A DNA stretch of 64,000 bases, taken from contig NZ_AQXI01000001.1 in assembly GCF_000376445.1 (NCBI RefSeq), positions 1,396,962 to 1,460,961 of the forward strand, given 5' to 3'. This document shows positions 1 through 8,379 of the stretch, piece by piece (position 1 is the first letter of the stretch; every line of letters begins with the position of its first letter). The notes under the pieces are model-generated. The model saw only the letters and a program-made list of their open reading frames with translations, had not been told where the DNA came from and ran no database searches. A program made the position numbers and the translations under genes. The DNA comes from Haladaptatus paucihalophilus DX253 (GTDB taxonomy: Archaea > Halobacteriota > Halobacteria > Halobacteriales > Haladaptataceae).

Positions 1-404
1 AACGGGCCATCGCGGCCGGTGGGGGCGACACCCACCGGCTCACGCTCTCGGGGATGGTCATGGTCAAGGACAACCACATCGAGGAGATGGGACTCGACGA
101 CGCGATAGCACACTTCCGCGAGTCGGCGTCGTTCGCCACGAAAATCGAGGTAGAAGTGGAGCGCCCAGCCGACGGCCGCCGGGCGGCCGAGGCGGGGGCG
201 GATATCGTGATGTTCGACAACCTCCCGGCGGCGGACGTGGAGCGCGGCGTCGAACTGCTCCCGAATGGCGTCCTCGCGGAGGCGAGCGGCGGCATCGGTA
301 TCGAGGACGTACCCGACTACGCCGGGACCGGCGTGGACGTGATTTCCATCGGCGCGCTGACCCACAGCGCGCCGTCGGTGGATTTCTCGTTCCACACTGG
401 CTGA
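1..404 (+). CDS. nadC: Quinolinate phosphoribosyltransferase (C-terminal part)
   Basis: The gene enters from the left edge; the reading frame runs from base 3 and the start is outside the window. NadC turns quinolinate and PRPP into nicotinate mononucleotide in de novo NAD synthesis, in the cytoplasm. The visible 133 residues include GGGDTHR, MVMVKDNH, EVEVE, DIVMFDN and EASGGI, which are the phosphate- and substrate-binding strands of the type II PRT barrel. The C-terminus (SIGALTHSAPSVDFS) is the usual family ending, so the 3' end is intact. Haloarchaeal nadC normally follows nadA and nadB, which would lie to the left. Confidence 0.95.
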   Translation, partial: RAIAAGGGDTHRLTLSGMVMVKDNHIEEMGLDDAIAHFRESASFATKIEVEVERPADGRRAAEAGADIVMFDNLPAADVERGVELLPNGVLAEASGGIGIEDVPDYAGTGVDVISIGALTHSAPSVDFSFHTG

Positions 405-458
405 GAAGGGACGAACCGCAACCGGGACGGATTTTACGCCGCGGTGATACGTATCGGT

Positions 459-1226
459 ATGGACGAGAGTGACCTCGATTCGTTCGAGGCGGTCGCGGTG
501 CGGGCGTGTGACACCGCCGGGGGGTATCTGGCTTCCGAGTTCGAAACGAACTCGCTCGCGGCGGAGCACGGCCCGGACGACGTGAAGGCGCTCGCCGACC
601 GTGCGGCGGAGCGTCGCGTGCTGAACGTGTTGACCGAGGCGTTCCCCGACCACGCCATCTACGCCGAGGAGTCGGGAAAGCGGTCCGGCGCGGGCGAGTA
701 CCGGTGGGTGGTGGACCCGCTCGACGGCACGAACAACTTCTGTTCCGGGATTCCGTACTTCGGCACCGCGCTCGCGCTCCTCCGGGAGGACGTGCCGGTT
801 CTATCGGTGGTCCGCGACCCGCTTCACGACGACACCTACGTCGCCAGGCGGGGCGGCGGGGTCACGCTGAACGGCGAACCGATTCGGGCCGAGAGCGACA
901 TGGCGAGCGACCACGCGACGGTTTCGTTCGTCCTCGGGCTGGACGCGGTTCGGGACGAGGAGTTGCGGGTGAAAGCGGACGCGTTGAACGATGAGGTCGC
1001 CGAACGCTGCAAGCGAGTCTGGGAGAGTTGGGCACCCGCGTTGGATTGGGGCCTGCTCGCGCGGGGGAAACTCGAAGCCGTCGTCTCCGTCCACCCGGAC
1101 GCGGTGGAACAGCACGCGGGGTGGTTGCTGGCGGAGGAGAGCGGCGCGCGGTTGGCGAACGACGACGACCTGTTCCTCGCGGCGGCGAGCGACGAGACCT
1201 TCGAGACGCTGCGAACGCTGTTGTGA
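459..1226 (+). CDS. Inositol monophosphatase family phosphatase
   Basis: 255-residue Mg-dependent sugar-phosphate phosphatase of the IMPase/FBPase superfamily. Metal ligands are visible: EE at 70-71, then DPLDGTNN at 86-93, and a C-terminal EQHAGWLLAEESGA in the place of the usual WD-x-A-A-G element. The substrate could be inositol phosphate, fructose 1,6-bisphosphate or a nucleotide phosphate; family membership alone does not decide. The start at the MDESDLDSF methionine is chosen because AT-rich attttac lies about 25 bases upstream; an ATA-region extension five codons longer is possible. The changed second metal motif (a Gln-His in place of Trp-Asp) is unusual and may indicate a divergent substrate. 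Confidence 0.85.
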   Translation: MDESDLDSFEAVAVRACDTAGGYLASEFETNSLAAEHGPDDVKALADRAAERRVLNVLTEAFPDHAIYAEESGKRSGAGEYRWVVDPLDGTNNFCSGIPYFGTALALLREDVPVLSVVRDPLHDDTYVARRGGGVTLNGEPIRAESDMASDHATVSFVLGLDAVRDEELRVKADALNDEVAERCKRVWESWAPALDWGLLARGKLEAVVSVHPDAVEQHAGWLLAEESGARLANDDDLFLAAASDETFETLRTLL

Positions 1227-1323
1227 GTAGGGAATGCCGGTGAGCAACGACCATTCTGGTTGATTATCCAACAAGTATCAAAAAATCGTTATAGTTATGC
1301 AGTGCCATACCATACGTTACCAC

Positions 1324-1521
1324 ATGGCAGCCAAATCCAGCCGTTCCCCGTTCGACCGGCTACGACAGCATTACGAGGACAAGGAGCGCAAGTGCATCGA
1401 GTGCGGTTACGTCGATACGGAAGGTAACTGGCGCGTCACGAAACGAGGACGGGAAATCCACTACCAACACCTCTGCCCGCGCTGTGACGCCATCGACACG
1501 CGCATCCTCCGGTACGACTAG
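1324..1521 (+). CDS. Small zinc-finger protein (HVO_0649-like)
   Basis: 65-residue protein with two CxxC knuckles (CIEC and CPRC) separated by about 30 residues, forming one likely zinc ribbon. The N-terminus AAKSSRSPFDRLRQ matches what I recall of the haloarchaeal HVO_0649 family. No function is established that I can name; such proteins are thought to bind nucleic acid or partners. Start ATG at 1324 is preferred over an in-frame start nine codons upstream because an AT-rich stretch lies around 1285-1297. It ends convergently with gpmI, the two stop codons sharing the four bases ctag. Confidence 0.8.
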   Translation: MAAKSSRSPFDRLRQHYEDKERKCIECGYVDTEGNWRVTKRGREIHYQHLCPRCDAIDTRILRYD

Positions 1522-3038
1522 TTTTCCAACAGCGACTCGCCGGTCATCTCCGCCGGTTGCTGGACGCCGATGAGCGACAGGAGCGTCGGCGCGAGGTCAC
1601 AGAGCGACCCGCCGCTCCGAACCCTCTTTCCGCCGTCGTCGCCCTCCGGGGAGACGTAGACGAGCGGAACGGGATTGTACGTGTGCGCCGTGTGCGGGTC
1701 GTCCGGCATCCCCATGTCGTCCGCGTTGCCGTGGTCCGCGGTGATGAGGACGTGGGCACCGTGGGCTTCGAGCGTGTCCACGAGTCGTCCGAGTTGTTCG
1801 TCCACCGCTTCGACGGCTTCCACGGCGGCGTCGAAGTCCCCGGTGTGGCCCACCATGTCCGGGTTCGCGTAGTTCAGGACGAGCACGTCGGGGTCCTCGG
1901 CGTCGATGACCGAGATAGCGGTGTCCGTGACGCCTTCGGCGCTCATCTCGGGTTGCTGGTCGTAGGTCGGTACGTCGGGACTCTCGATGATGCGCCGAAT
2001 CTCGCCGTCGAACTCGACCTCCCGCCCGCCGTTTAGGAAGTAGGTGACGTGGGCGTACTTCTCCGATTCCGCAAGCCGAAGCTGCGTCAGGCCGTTCTCC
2101 GAGAGTACCTCCCCCAGCGTCTCTTCGGGTTGATGAGGCGGGAACGCCACCGGCAGGTCGAACTCGGGGTCGTACTGGGTCATCGTCACGAACTCGACGT
2201 CCGGCGGGTGCGTGTCGAACGACCACGCCGGGTCGATGTCCGCAATCATGCGCGTCAGCTGTCGGGCGCGGTCGGAGCGGTAGTTGAAGAACACCACCGC
2301 GTCACCGTCCTCCAGCGCGTGCCCGCCCCTCACGAGCGACGGCTTGACGAACTCGTCGGTGTCGCCGCGTTCGTAGGACGCTTCCACGGCCTCCACGGCG
2401 CTCCCCTTCTCGTACTCGGCCTCCCGATTCACGATTGCGTCGTAGGCCCGCTGGGTCCGCTCCCAGTTCTGGTCGCGGTCCATCGCGTAGTAGCGCCCCG
2501 AGACGGTCGCTATCTCGCCCGTCCCCTGTTCCTCGACCACATCTTCCAGACTGGAAAGAAAGCCCGCCCCGCTCTTCGGCGGCGTGTCCCGCCCGTCCGT
2601 GAAGGCGTGCGTCGTCGCCTCGATACCGCGGTCCGCCGCGAGTTCGATGAGCGAGTAGAGATGTTCCTGGTCGGAGTGGACGCCGCCGTCGCTCACCAAT
2701 CCCATGAAGTGGACGCGCCCGCCGTGTTCCTCGGCGTAGTCGAACGCGCCGTTGATGGCCTCGTTCTCGCCAAGTTCGCCGTCCGCGATGGCGTCGCTGA
2801 TGCGGGTGTACTCCTGTTTGACCACGCGACCCGCGCCGATGTTGAGGTGGCCGACTTCGCTGTTACCCATCTGGCCGTCCGGGAGTCCGACCCGCCGCCC
2901 CGTCACGTCGAGCGTCCCGTACGCGCCGTCCCGCGCGAGGCGGTCGAAATTCGGCGTGTCCGCGGCCTCGATTGCGTTCCGGCCGCCGTCTTCGCTACCC
3001 AGTCCCCATCCGTCGAGCACGATGAGTCCCGCTTTCAT
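1518..3038 (-). CDS. gpmI: 2,3-bisphosphoglycerate-independent phosphoglycerate mutase
   Basis: 506 residues, the usual length of cofactor-independent mutase, which interconverts 3- and 2-phosphoglycerate in glycolysis and gluconeogenesis. The alkaline-phosphatase-fold metal sites are visible: D9 in LIVLDGWG, the phosphorylated serine S60 in GNSEVGHLNIGAG, the phosphate-binding region HSDQEHL, TDGRDTPPKSG, and the late metal cluster ITADHGNADDM with HTAHTYNPVPLV. A TATA-like gtaactattc (3062-3071) lies about 28 bases before the ATG, consistent with a leaderless message. Confidence 0.97.
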   Translation of the reverse strand: MKAGLIVLDGWGLGSEDGGRNAIEAADTPNFDRLARDGAYGTLDVTGRRVGLPDGQMGNSEVGHLNIGAGRVVKQEYTRISDAIADGELGENEAINGAFDYAEEHGGRVHFMGLVSDGGVHSDQEHLYSLIELAADRGIEATTHAFTDGRDTPPKSGAGFLSSLEDVVEEQGTGEIATVSGRYYAMDRDQNWERTQRAYDAIVNREAEYEKGSAVEAVEASYERGDTDEFVKPSLVRGGHALEDGDAVVFFNYRSDRARQLTRMIADIDPAWSFDTHPPDVEFVTMTQYDPEFDLPVAFPPHQPEETLGEVLSENGLTQLRLAESEKYAHVTYFLNGGREVEFDGEIRRIIESPDVPTYDQQPEMSAEGVTDTAISVIDAEDPDVLVLNYANPDMVGHTGDFDAAVEAVEAVDEQLGRLVDTLEAHGAHVLITADHGNADDMGMPDDPHTAHTYNPVPLVYVSPEGDDGGKRVRSGGSLCDLAPTLLSLIGVQQPAEMTGESLLEN

Positions 3039-3203
3039 GGGCGAACCGACGGCACCGCGGGGTAACTATTCTTCGCCTGCGTCGCTGAAACGGAGGCGTC
3101 TCCCCTCGGTCGTTTTCCGTTCACTTTCACTCCGCGTAAGAATTCCGTTAACTACGGTGGCGGTGCTGGTTGTAGTCGCTCGTTCACAGGGACGGGTGAT
3201 ACT

Positions 3204-3344
3204 ATGCCCAACAGGGCACCATCAAACGGGGTTTCCGTGGCGCTCATCACCGCCGGTGCGACGATAATTGCCAATCGAAACGACGTCGGTTGGATACTCA
3301 TCGTCGTGGGGGTGATACTCGCGAGGCAGAGACCGGGCGACTGA
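3204..3344 (+). CDS. Possible 46-residue membrane protein
   Basis: Short reading frame starting at ATG 3204, with ggtgat five bases upstream that fits a haloarchaeal ribosome binding site. The product has a hydrophobic N-terminal half (VSVALITAGATIIA) and a second hydrophobic run (WILIVVGVILA), so two short membrane segments are possible. I do not recognise it. It lies alone between gpmI and nurA. Codon third positions are GC-rich as in neighbours. It could be spurious because it is so short. Confidence 0.45.
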   Translation: MPNRAPSNGVSVALITAGATIIANRNDVGWILIVVGVILARQRPGD

Positions 3345-3526
3345 CGCCGCAGGGCTATCGTTCGCCCGAAACGAATCGTTTCGTAGCGGCGGGGACGTCG
3401 GTCACGCCGAGCGTCGGCCGTCGGTTCGGAAGCGACCAGTCGTCGGTTCGGAAGCGGTCGGATTCGATTACGCGCGGGAATCGGAGAACGGTACCTTTTT
3501 TCGGGGTGGACCGGGTTGAAGCGGGC

Positions 3527-4777
3527 ATGACACTCGACCCCGTTCACTTCGACGGCATCGCCGAACTGGCGGACAGGATTGAGTACGAAGGGGAAGAGCG
3601 CGACCATCGGGAACTCGCACGGAACGTCTGGGAGAACTACCTCGACCCGCTGTTTCACGACGGGACGGAGATACTCGAACCGCTCTCGGACCTCCGTCGG
3701 AAGCGCGCCAACATCGAGGAGTTGGCGCTCGAAGCCGACCAGTTCGGGACGATGCACGGCCTCGATTCGGGGACCATCAACCCGCAACCGTTCAAGAACG
3801 GGTTGGTGGTGGACGTGGCGCACGCCGCGATGAGTTCGTCGCCGTCGGACCTCGACCTGCACGGGTCGCGGACCATCGTCAAGGCGGTCCACACCAACGA
3901 CGCGACGACGGAGTTCGGCACGGACTGGGAGTCCTACAGCGAGGGGAGCAAGCGACGCATCGTCCACGCGCCGCGCCGGGACGACTACGAACGGGACATC
4001 GTGCACGCGCTGGCGCTGTACCGCGCCGAGAGTCGGCACGCGCTCGACCACGCCGACGACGTGTCGGACTTCCTCCTGCTGGACGGGCCGGTGTACCCGA
4101 AAGGCATCATCCGCTGGCGCGACCGCGGGTCGATACTTCCCGACCTGTTCGAGGAGTCGGACGAGGTGCGGACCATTCTGCAGAACTACGTCGAACTGGT
4201 GGAGACGTTCGCCGAGCGCGACGTGCCGCTCGCGGGGTTCGTCAAGAACATCTCCGCGAAGTCCATCATCCGCACGCTTCGGGCGAAAGGGGTGAACACG
4301 CCGTGGGTGCACGACGCGGCCTTCTTCTCGCAAGTCCTCGAACGCGGCGAGTACGAAAACGGGGAGTACGAGCGGTTCACCGACGACATGACCCTGACGA
4401 ACTGGTTCGTCTCCCGCGCCGGGTCCGACGCCTTCTTCGGGAGCACGGAGGCCGCACGGCACGTCGAGCGAGAGTACGCGCCGGAGCAGTACGAACTGAC
4501 GTTCTGCGTCGTCTACGACCCTCGGCGGCGATTGCTGTTCAAGATAGAAGCACCGCGGATCTTCACCGAGGACGAGACGTGTCGGCGGCGTATCGAGCGC
4601 CAACTCCTGAAAGAAATCGCCATCTCGAAGGGACCGCCGACGGTCATCACGAAGGCCGATTCGCTGGCGCAAATCGGTCGAAATAGCACTGATTCGCTGA
4701 TAACGAGCTTCGAAAGGTCGTTCGATACCGAACTCGACCGGAACTACAACGACATCCGGTGGGGGCTCGACTACTGA
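3527..4777 (+). CDS. nurA: NurA-family 5'-3' nuclease
   Basis: 416 residues. NurA is a Mn-dependent single-strand endonuclease and 5'-3' exonuclease that works with the HerA motor to resect DNA ends. The RNase-H-like core is seen from about residue 75, with an acidic GLDSGTINP motif (D80), then VVDVAHA, LLLDGPVYP around 190 and GFVKNISAKS around 235. The start at MTLDPVHF is chosen because a cctttttt element lies about 29 bases upstream; longer starts reach into non-coding sequence. Its motor gene herA lies just downstream, separated by one small gene on the other strand, instead of the direct operon seen in many archaea. The stop region overlaps that convergent gene by seven bases. Confidence 0.88.
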   Translation: MTLDPVHFDGIAELADRIEYEGEERDHRELARNVWENYLDPLFHDGTEILEPLSDLRRKRANIEELALEADQFGTMHGLDSGTINPQPFKNGLVVDVAHAAMSSSPSDLDLHGSRTIVKAVHTNDATTEFGTDWESYSEGSKRRIVHAPRRDDYERDIVHALALYRAESRHALDHADDVSDFLLLDGPVYPKGIIRWRDRGSILPDLFEESDEVRTILQNYVELVETFAERDVPLAGFVKNISAKSIIRTLRAKGVNTPWVHDAAFFSQVLERGEYENGEYERFTDDMTLTNWFVSRAGSDAFFGSTEAARHVEREYAPEQYELTFCVVYDPRRRLLFKIEAPRIFTEDETCRRRIERQLLKEIAISKGPPTVITKADSLAQIGRNSTDSLITSFERSFDTELDRNYNDIRWGLDY

Positions 4778-5106
4778 AGCTCCGCTTTCTCTATCGAGAA
4801 CTCCACGTCGTCCGCGTTCACGCCGATGCGAGCGAACTGCGTTCTGACGTGTTCTTCCGCGGCGTCGAGGGCCTGCTCGCGGGTGTCGAACCCGCGCGGC
4901 ATCGGCGTCTCGAACGCGACGTGGACCTCCTCGCCGGATACCATCTGGGCGGTGCCGCCGCTCTCGACCTGATAGAACTCGTCACAGACCCAGACGTACG
5001 GCGCGTCTTCGTCCGGCGCGCCCTTGAACGAGGGCGAGCGTTCGCCCCGCTCGTACAACGTCCCCGTGAGGGTCGTCCCGCCTGCCTCACCACGAACGAG
5101 CAACAT
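4771..5106 (-). CDS. Conserved haloarchaeal protein (DUF7113-like)
   Basis: 111-residue acidic soluble protein, no membrane segment or known catalytic motif. It resembles, from memory, the haloarchaeal family DUF7113; function unknown. Start at 5106 is preferred to an ATG two codons earlier (5112) because the aataaaag box at 5131-5138 places the expected transcript start at about 5108. It sits between nurA and herA on the opposite strand and shares its upstream region with herA, so a link to DNA repair is only a suggestion from position. Confidence 0.75.
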   Translation of the reverse strand: MLLVRGEAGGTTLTGTLYERGERSPSFKGAPDEDAPYVWVCDEFYQVESGGTAQMVSGEEVHVAFETPMPRGFDTREQALDAAEEHVRTQFARIGVNADDVEFSIEKAELQ

Positions 5107-5277
5107 ACCCATAGATAGGCGGTGGGAGAATAAAAGGCAAGTGGGGAATTTGGTGCCAAATCACGACAATCGGTGGTAAAGACGGGGCGTTTCGGTTCGT
5201 TTCACGCCGTCGGCCAGTAACTCGCACGTCCGGTCCCGTGCGAAACACGTTTCACTCGCGCCCGAGATGGCAGGTCC

Positions 5278-7107
5278 ATGAGCGATTTGGGCGACTTCTC
5301 GAACTACGGGAGCGACACCGACGACTCGTCGGGGTCGGAAACGTCGTCAGGAACCGACGAAGGGCGGACGGACGAAACGAGCGCGACGGAGGCAAACGAC
5401 GACTTCGACCGCATGGACCTCGACCCCATCGGCGAGGACCGCGGCCTCGGCAGTCTCGCCGTATCGGAGGGCCTCGTAATCGGCGAGGACAGCGACGACA
5501 CCTGCCTCCGGGCGTACATCACCGCGCCGAACCGCGGCGACGTACGAATCGGGAAGTACCTGCTCGTGCCGTATCCCGACGGCGAGAAGCTCTTCTGTCG
5601 CATCACGACGCTGGAGTACGCACAGGAGTTCCACAGCGACGACGCCACCGAGATTCACGCCCGGCGAGCGATGCGCAACGGGACGATAGACGAGACGGAC
5701 TACAAGTTCATGGCGACGCTCGAACCCATCGCGGTCCTCTTTTCCGACGGCGGCGAGCTAAAGCGGCGGATGACCGACCGCGTGCCGAAACCCGAGACGG
5801 TGGTCCGACAGGCGAGCGACAAGCGCGAAATCAAGACGGGGCTGAAGATTCCCGAGGACGGCGTGTTCCTCGGGCACCTCTCCGTCGGGGGCGAGAAGGT
5901 TCGAACCGCCGCGGAGCCGCCGACCATCGACTACCGCGTGACGGACGATTACGACTCGGGCGACCCGCTCGTCTTCCGCCACTCGCTCGTTGCGGGCGGC
6001 ACCGGGTCCGGGAAGACCCACGGCGCGAAGAACATCCTCCGGCAGTACCTCGCCGACGAACGCACGTATCCGATGGAGGACGGCCGCGACGCACGGATGG
6101 CCGTCGTGCAGTTCGACCCGCAGGACGAGTACGCCCAGATGCACGACGACAACCCGGACGTGACGGCGAGCGACGAGCGCGCGTGGGAGCGCGAGGGCAT
6201 CGCCCACGGCGGCCACGACGAAACCGTCGCGTTCGTCCCGAAGGTCGGCGGTTCGACGTACGCCGCGAGCCACCACGACGCCGAGCAAATCGAGTTCACG
6301 ATACCGTTCTCGATGGTCAGGGACAACCAGTGGCTCGTCGCGGGCGCGAGCCTCAACGACAACCAGTACGGCGCTCTCACGCACCTCCTGAATCGGTTCT
6401 TCCGGAGCCACGGCGACGGCGGAACGTATCAGGAGTTCCTCTCCTACCTCGACGACCCGGCGCTCCGCGAGGAGTTGGACGAAACCGGGCGCGTCCACGA
6501 GGCGACGTTCGACGCGGTGAAGCGCCGCGCCCGCTCCGTGCCGAGCGGCGTGTTCGACCAGTCGGCGAAGTCCATCACCGAACTCGTTCCCCAGTTCGTC
6601 CGGTCCGGCAGGCTCTCGGTCGTGCCGACCTACCACCTGCCGTCGAGTCGGGCGAAGGAGATGGTCGTCCTCGCCGTGTCGAGCCTCCTCATCGACGAGA
6701 AGCTCTCGAACGCGCCCGAGTTCCCGACCATCAAGGAGACGCCGCTCCTCGTCGGGATGGACGAGGCGCACAACTTCCTCTCGAACGCCGACAGCGTGCA
6801 GGCCCGGAAGGTCATCGGCAAGTTCACCGACGCGGCGAAGCAGGGCCGCAAGGAGCGACTCGGCCTGTTCCTCATCACGCAGGACCCGCAGGACATCGCC
6901 GAATCCGTGTTCAAGCAGATAAACACGACCGTCGTCCTCAATCTGGGCGACGAGGACGCCATCAAGAGCGTGAACATCCCGACCAGTCTGGAGAAGAAGG
7001 TGCCGTACATGGAGAAGGGTCAGATGGTCGTCTATTCACCGGACAACTCCGAGCCGGTCGAGATCACCGGATTGCCGAAATGTGTCACCCGGCACGGCCG
7101 AGACTGA
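5278..7107 (+). CDS. herA: HerA-like hexameric DNA translocase
   Basis: 609 residues. HerA is a FtsK/VirB4-class ATPase that pumps DNA and activates NurA during end resection. After an acidic, Ser/Asp-rich disordered N-terminus (1-50) comes a HAS-barrel-like region (about 55-200), then the ATPase: Walker A GGTGSGKT at about 240-247, Walker B GMDEAHNF at about 490-497, and a sensor region with LFLITQDPQDIAESVFKQ. The ATG at 5278 is followed by halophile-type acidic sequence. Archaeal herA is often with mre11-rad50; those are not in this window. Other DUF87 ATPases exist, but the adjacent nurA supports the assignment. Confidence 0.88.
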   Translation: MSDLGDFSNYGSDTDDSSGSETSSGTDEGRTDETSATEANDDFDRMDLDPIGEDRGLGSLAVSEGLVIGEDSDDTCLRAYITAPNRGDVRIGKYLLVPYPDGEKLFCRITTLEYAQEFHSDDATEIHARRAMRNGTIDETDYKFMATLEPIAVLFSDGGELKRRMTDRVPKPETVVRQASDKREIKTGLKIPEDGVFLGHLSVGGEKVRTAAEPPTIDYRVTDDYDSGDPLVFRHSLVAGGTGSGKTHGAKNILRQYLADERTYPMEDGRDARMAVVQFDPQDEYAQMHDDNPDVTASDERAWEREGIAHGGHDETVAFVPKVGGSTYAASHHDAEQIEFTIPFSMVRDNQWLVAGASLNDNQYGALTHLLNRFFRSHGDGGTYQEFLSYLDDPALREELDETGRVHEATFDAVKRRARSVPSGVFDQSAKSITELVPQFVRSGRLSVVPTYHLPSSRAKEMVVLAVSSLLIDEKLSNAPEFPTIKETPLLVGMDEAHNFLSNADSVQARKVIGKFTDAAKQGRKERLGLFLITQDPQDIAESVFKQINTTVVLNLGDEDAIKSVNIPTSLEKKVPYMEKGQMVVYSPDNSEPVEITGLPKCVTRHGRD

Positions 7108-7165
7108 ATCGTTTGAGCGCGCGGAGAGACAAAACGCTATGTAACAGGAACGCGTAATATTCGAT

Positions 7166-7588
7166 ATGGGAAAGAAAATCCTCGTTCCGTTGGACGGGTC
7201 GGAACAGGCGACCGAGGCACTTTCGTACACGTTTTCTGAGTTTCCGGACGCCGATATCACCGTCATCAACGTCATCGACCCCATCGACGTCGGCTACACG
7301 TCCACGGTCGGCATGCCCGGCTATTCGGAGGAGTGGTACGAGGAGTCGAAGGAGAACGCCGCCATGCTCTTCGAGGAGGCACAGGAGATGGCCGCCGAAC
7401 ACGGAACCAGCGTCTCGACGGCGACGGAAGTCGGGCAACCCGCCCAGACCATCGTGGAGTTCGGCGAGGAGTTCGACCACATCGTCATGGGAAGCCACGG
7501 ACGCTCGGGCGTCTCGCGCATCCTGCTCGGGTCCGTCGCCGAAACGGTCGTCAGGCGGTCGCCCGTCCCCGTGACGGTCGTTCGATAA
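7166..7588 (+). CDS. Universal stress protein (UspA family)
   Basis: 140-residue single-domain Usp. The Rossmann-like ATP-binding signature is present: ILVPLDGSEQA at the N-terminus and GSHGRSGVSRILLGSVAETV with S-P-V-P-V at the C-terminus, matching the G-2x-G-9x-G-S/T nucleotide motif. These proteins act in the cytoplasm in stress and energy signalling; partners are unknown. It is monocistronic by spacing. A second Usp gene lies at 15697-16134 in the same window. Confidence 0.92.
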   Translation: MGKKILVPLDGSEQATEALSYTFSEFPDADITVINVIDPIDVGYTSTVGMPGYSEEWYEESKENAAMLFEEAQEMAAEHGTSVSTATEVGQPAQTIVEFGEEFDHIVMGSHGRSGVSRILLGSVAETVVRRSPVPVTVVR

Positions 7589-7666
7589 TCATTCATAACT
7601 GAACCGGAAGGGTCAGAATGTATGGTTTTTATATAATGAATACCATTTGATAACTCGACTACAGCC

Positions 7667-8014
7667 ATGGCCATCCCCGAAATTTTATTTATAGGAGGAC
7701 TTGTCGTCGGTGCAGCCGTTTCGAGTATCGTGTATCTGGACTGCGCTCGGCGGGAGATACCGGTGAAAGGACGACTCCTTCAGACAGTCGTATTTGGTGC
7801 CCTCAGTTTCGTTGGATTCCTCGTCCCGCACGTATTTTCGAGTCAACTGAGATACGTGTATTTTCAGGTCATCAAGCCCCGGCCGGTCGCGGTCTCTCCG
7901 TACGAATGGCTCGCGGTGAACCTCGCAACTGGCTTTCTGATCGGTGTAGCGCTTCTGCTCCTCTATTTCACAGGTAGCCGACGCTATCCGTTGACGACGT
8001 TCTCGATAGACTGA
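7667..8014 (+). CDS. Hypothetical membrane protein
   Basis: 115 residues with three predicted membrane helices: about 5-25, 38-57 and 85-105. The loop CARREIPVKGR is positively charged. I do not recognise a family. A strong AT-rich box, tttttatata at 7626-7635, precedes the ATG by roughly 35 bases. The gene stands alone after the Usp gene and before a hairpin-rich gap. Its codon use is less GC-biased than the neighbours, which may hint at later acquisition. Confidence 0.7.
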   Translation: MAIPEILFIGGLVVGAAVSSIVYLDCARREIPVKGRLLQTVVFGALSFVGFLVPHVFSSQLRYVYFQVIKPRPVAVSPYEWLAVNLATGFLIGVALLLLYFTGSRRYPLTTFSID

Positions 8015-8379
8015 ACCGAGCGATTGACCGTCCTCCGTATTCAGCACACCATTTCCGTCACGCCTAGCGGTTCCAAGAGGGTCGGGATTTTTACAATCGC
8101 GGACGATAGCCAACGACACAGCCGCCAGAAACAGCCCCTTCGCAACCGCTGGAATCTTCATTTTCACAGCTACCGGAAACAGCAGGTGACACAACCGCCA
8201 GTCGCTAGCACGTCCTCCGGAAAATCGGAGATTTTCCGGGCCGACGAACCCCCAGAGTCTTGCTGAACGAAGTGAAGCAAGGCACGGAAGACCCCCGGTC
8301 TTCCGGAGGGGGTGAGGAGTGCTTTTGGTGCAGATTTTTATCGAGGGTCGCGGAGCGACCCTCGCAATAAAAAGGTGCG
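8015..8379. other. Non-coding gap with four tandem hairpins
   Basis: No credible gene in these 365 bases. The right half holds four inverted repeats in a row. Stem 1 is 10 bp (8217-8226 with 8230-8239, loop gga). Stem 2 is 6 bp (8259-8264 with 8276-8281). Stem 3 is 9 bp (8285-8293 with 8297-8305, loop ccc). Stem 4 is 10 bp (8342-8351 with 8355-8364, loop gga). Stem 4 lies just before the convergent end of the KaiC-like gene and may act as a terminator. The stem 2-3 block looks like the right end of an IS200/IS605-type element, see findings. Confidence 0.7.

Noticed and set aside
3152-4672. Long open frame of about 506 codons on the minus strand
   Set aside because: It is antisense to nurA, Arg/Val/His-rich and lacks the acidic composition of the real genes; it is a GC-skew shadow.
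5238-7157. 639-codon frame across herA
   Set aside because: Almost all Arg, Gly, Pro; the other frame is a clear HerA ATPase.
7685-8194. 169-codon frame on the minus strand
   Set aside because: Overlaps the three-helix protein gene and is not halophilic in composition.
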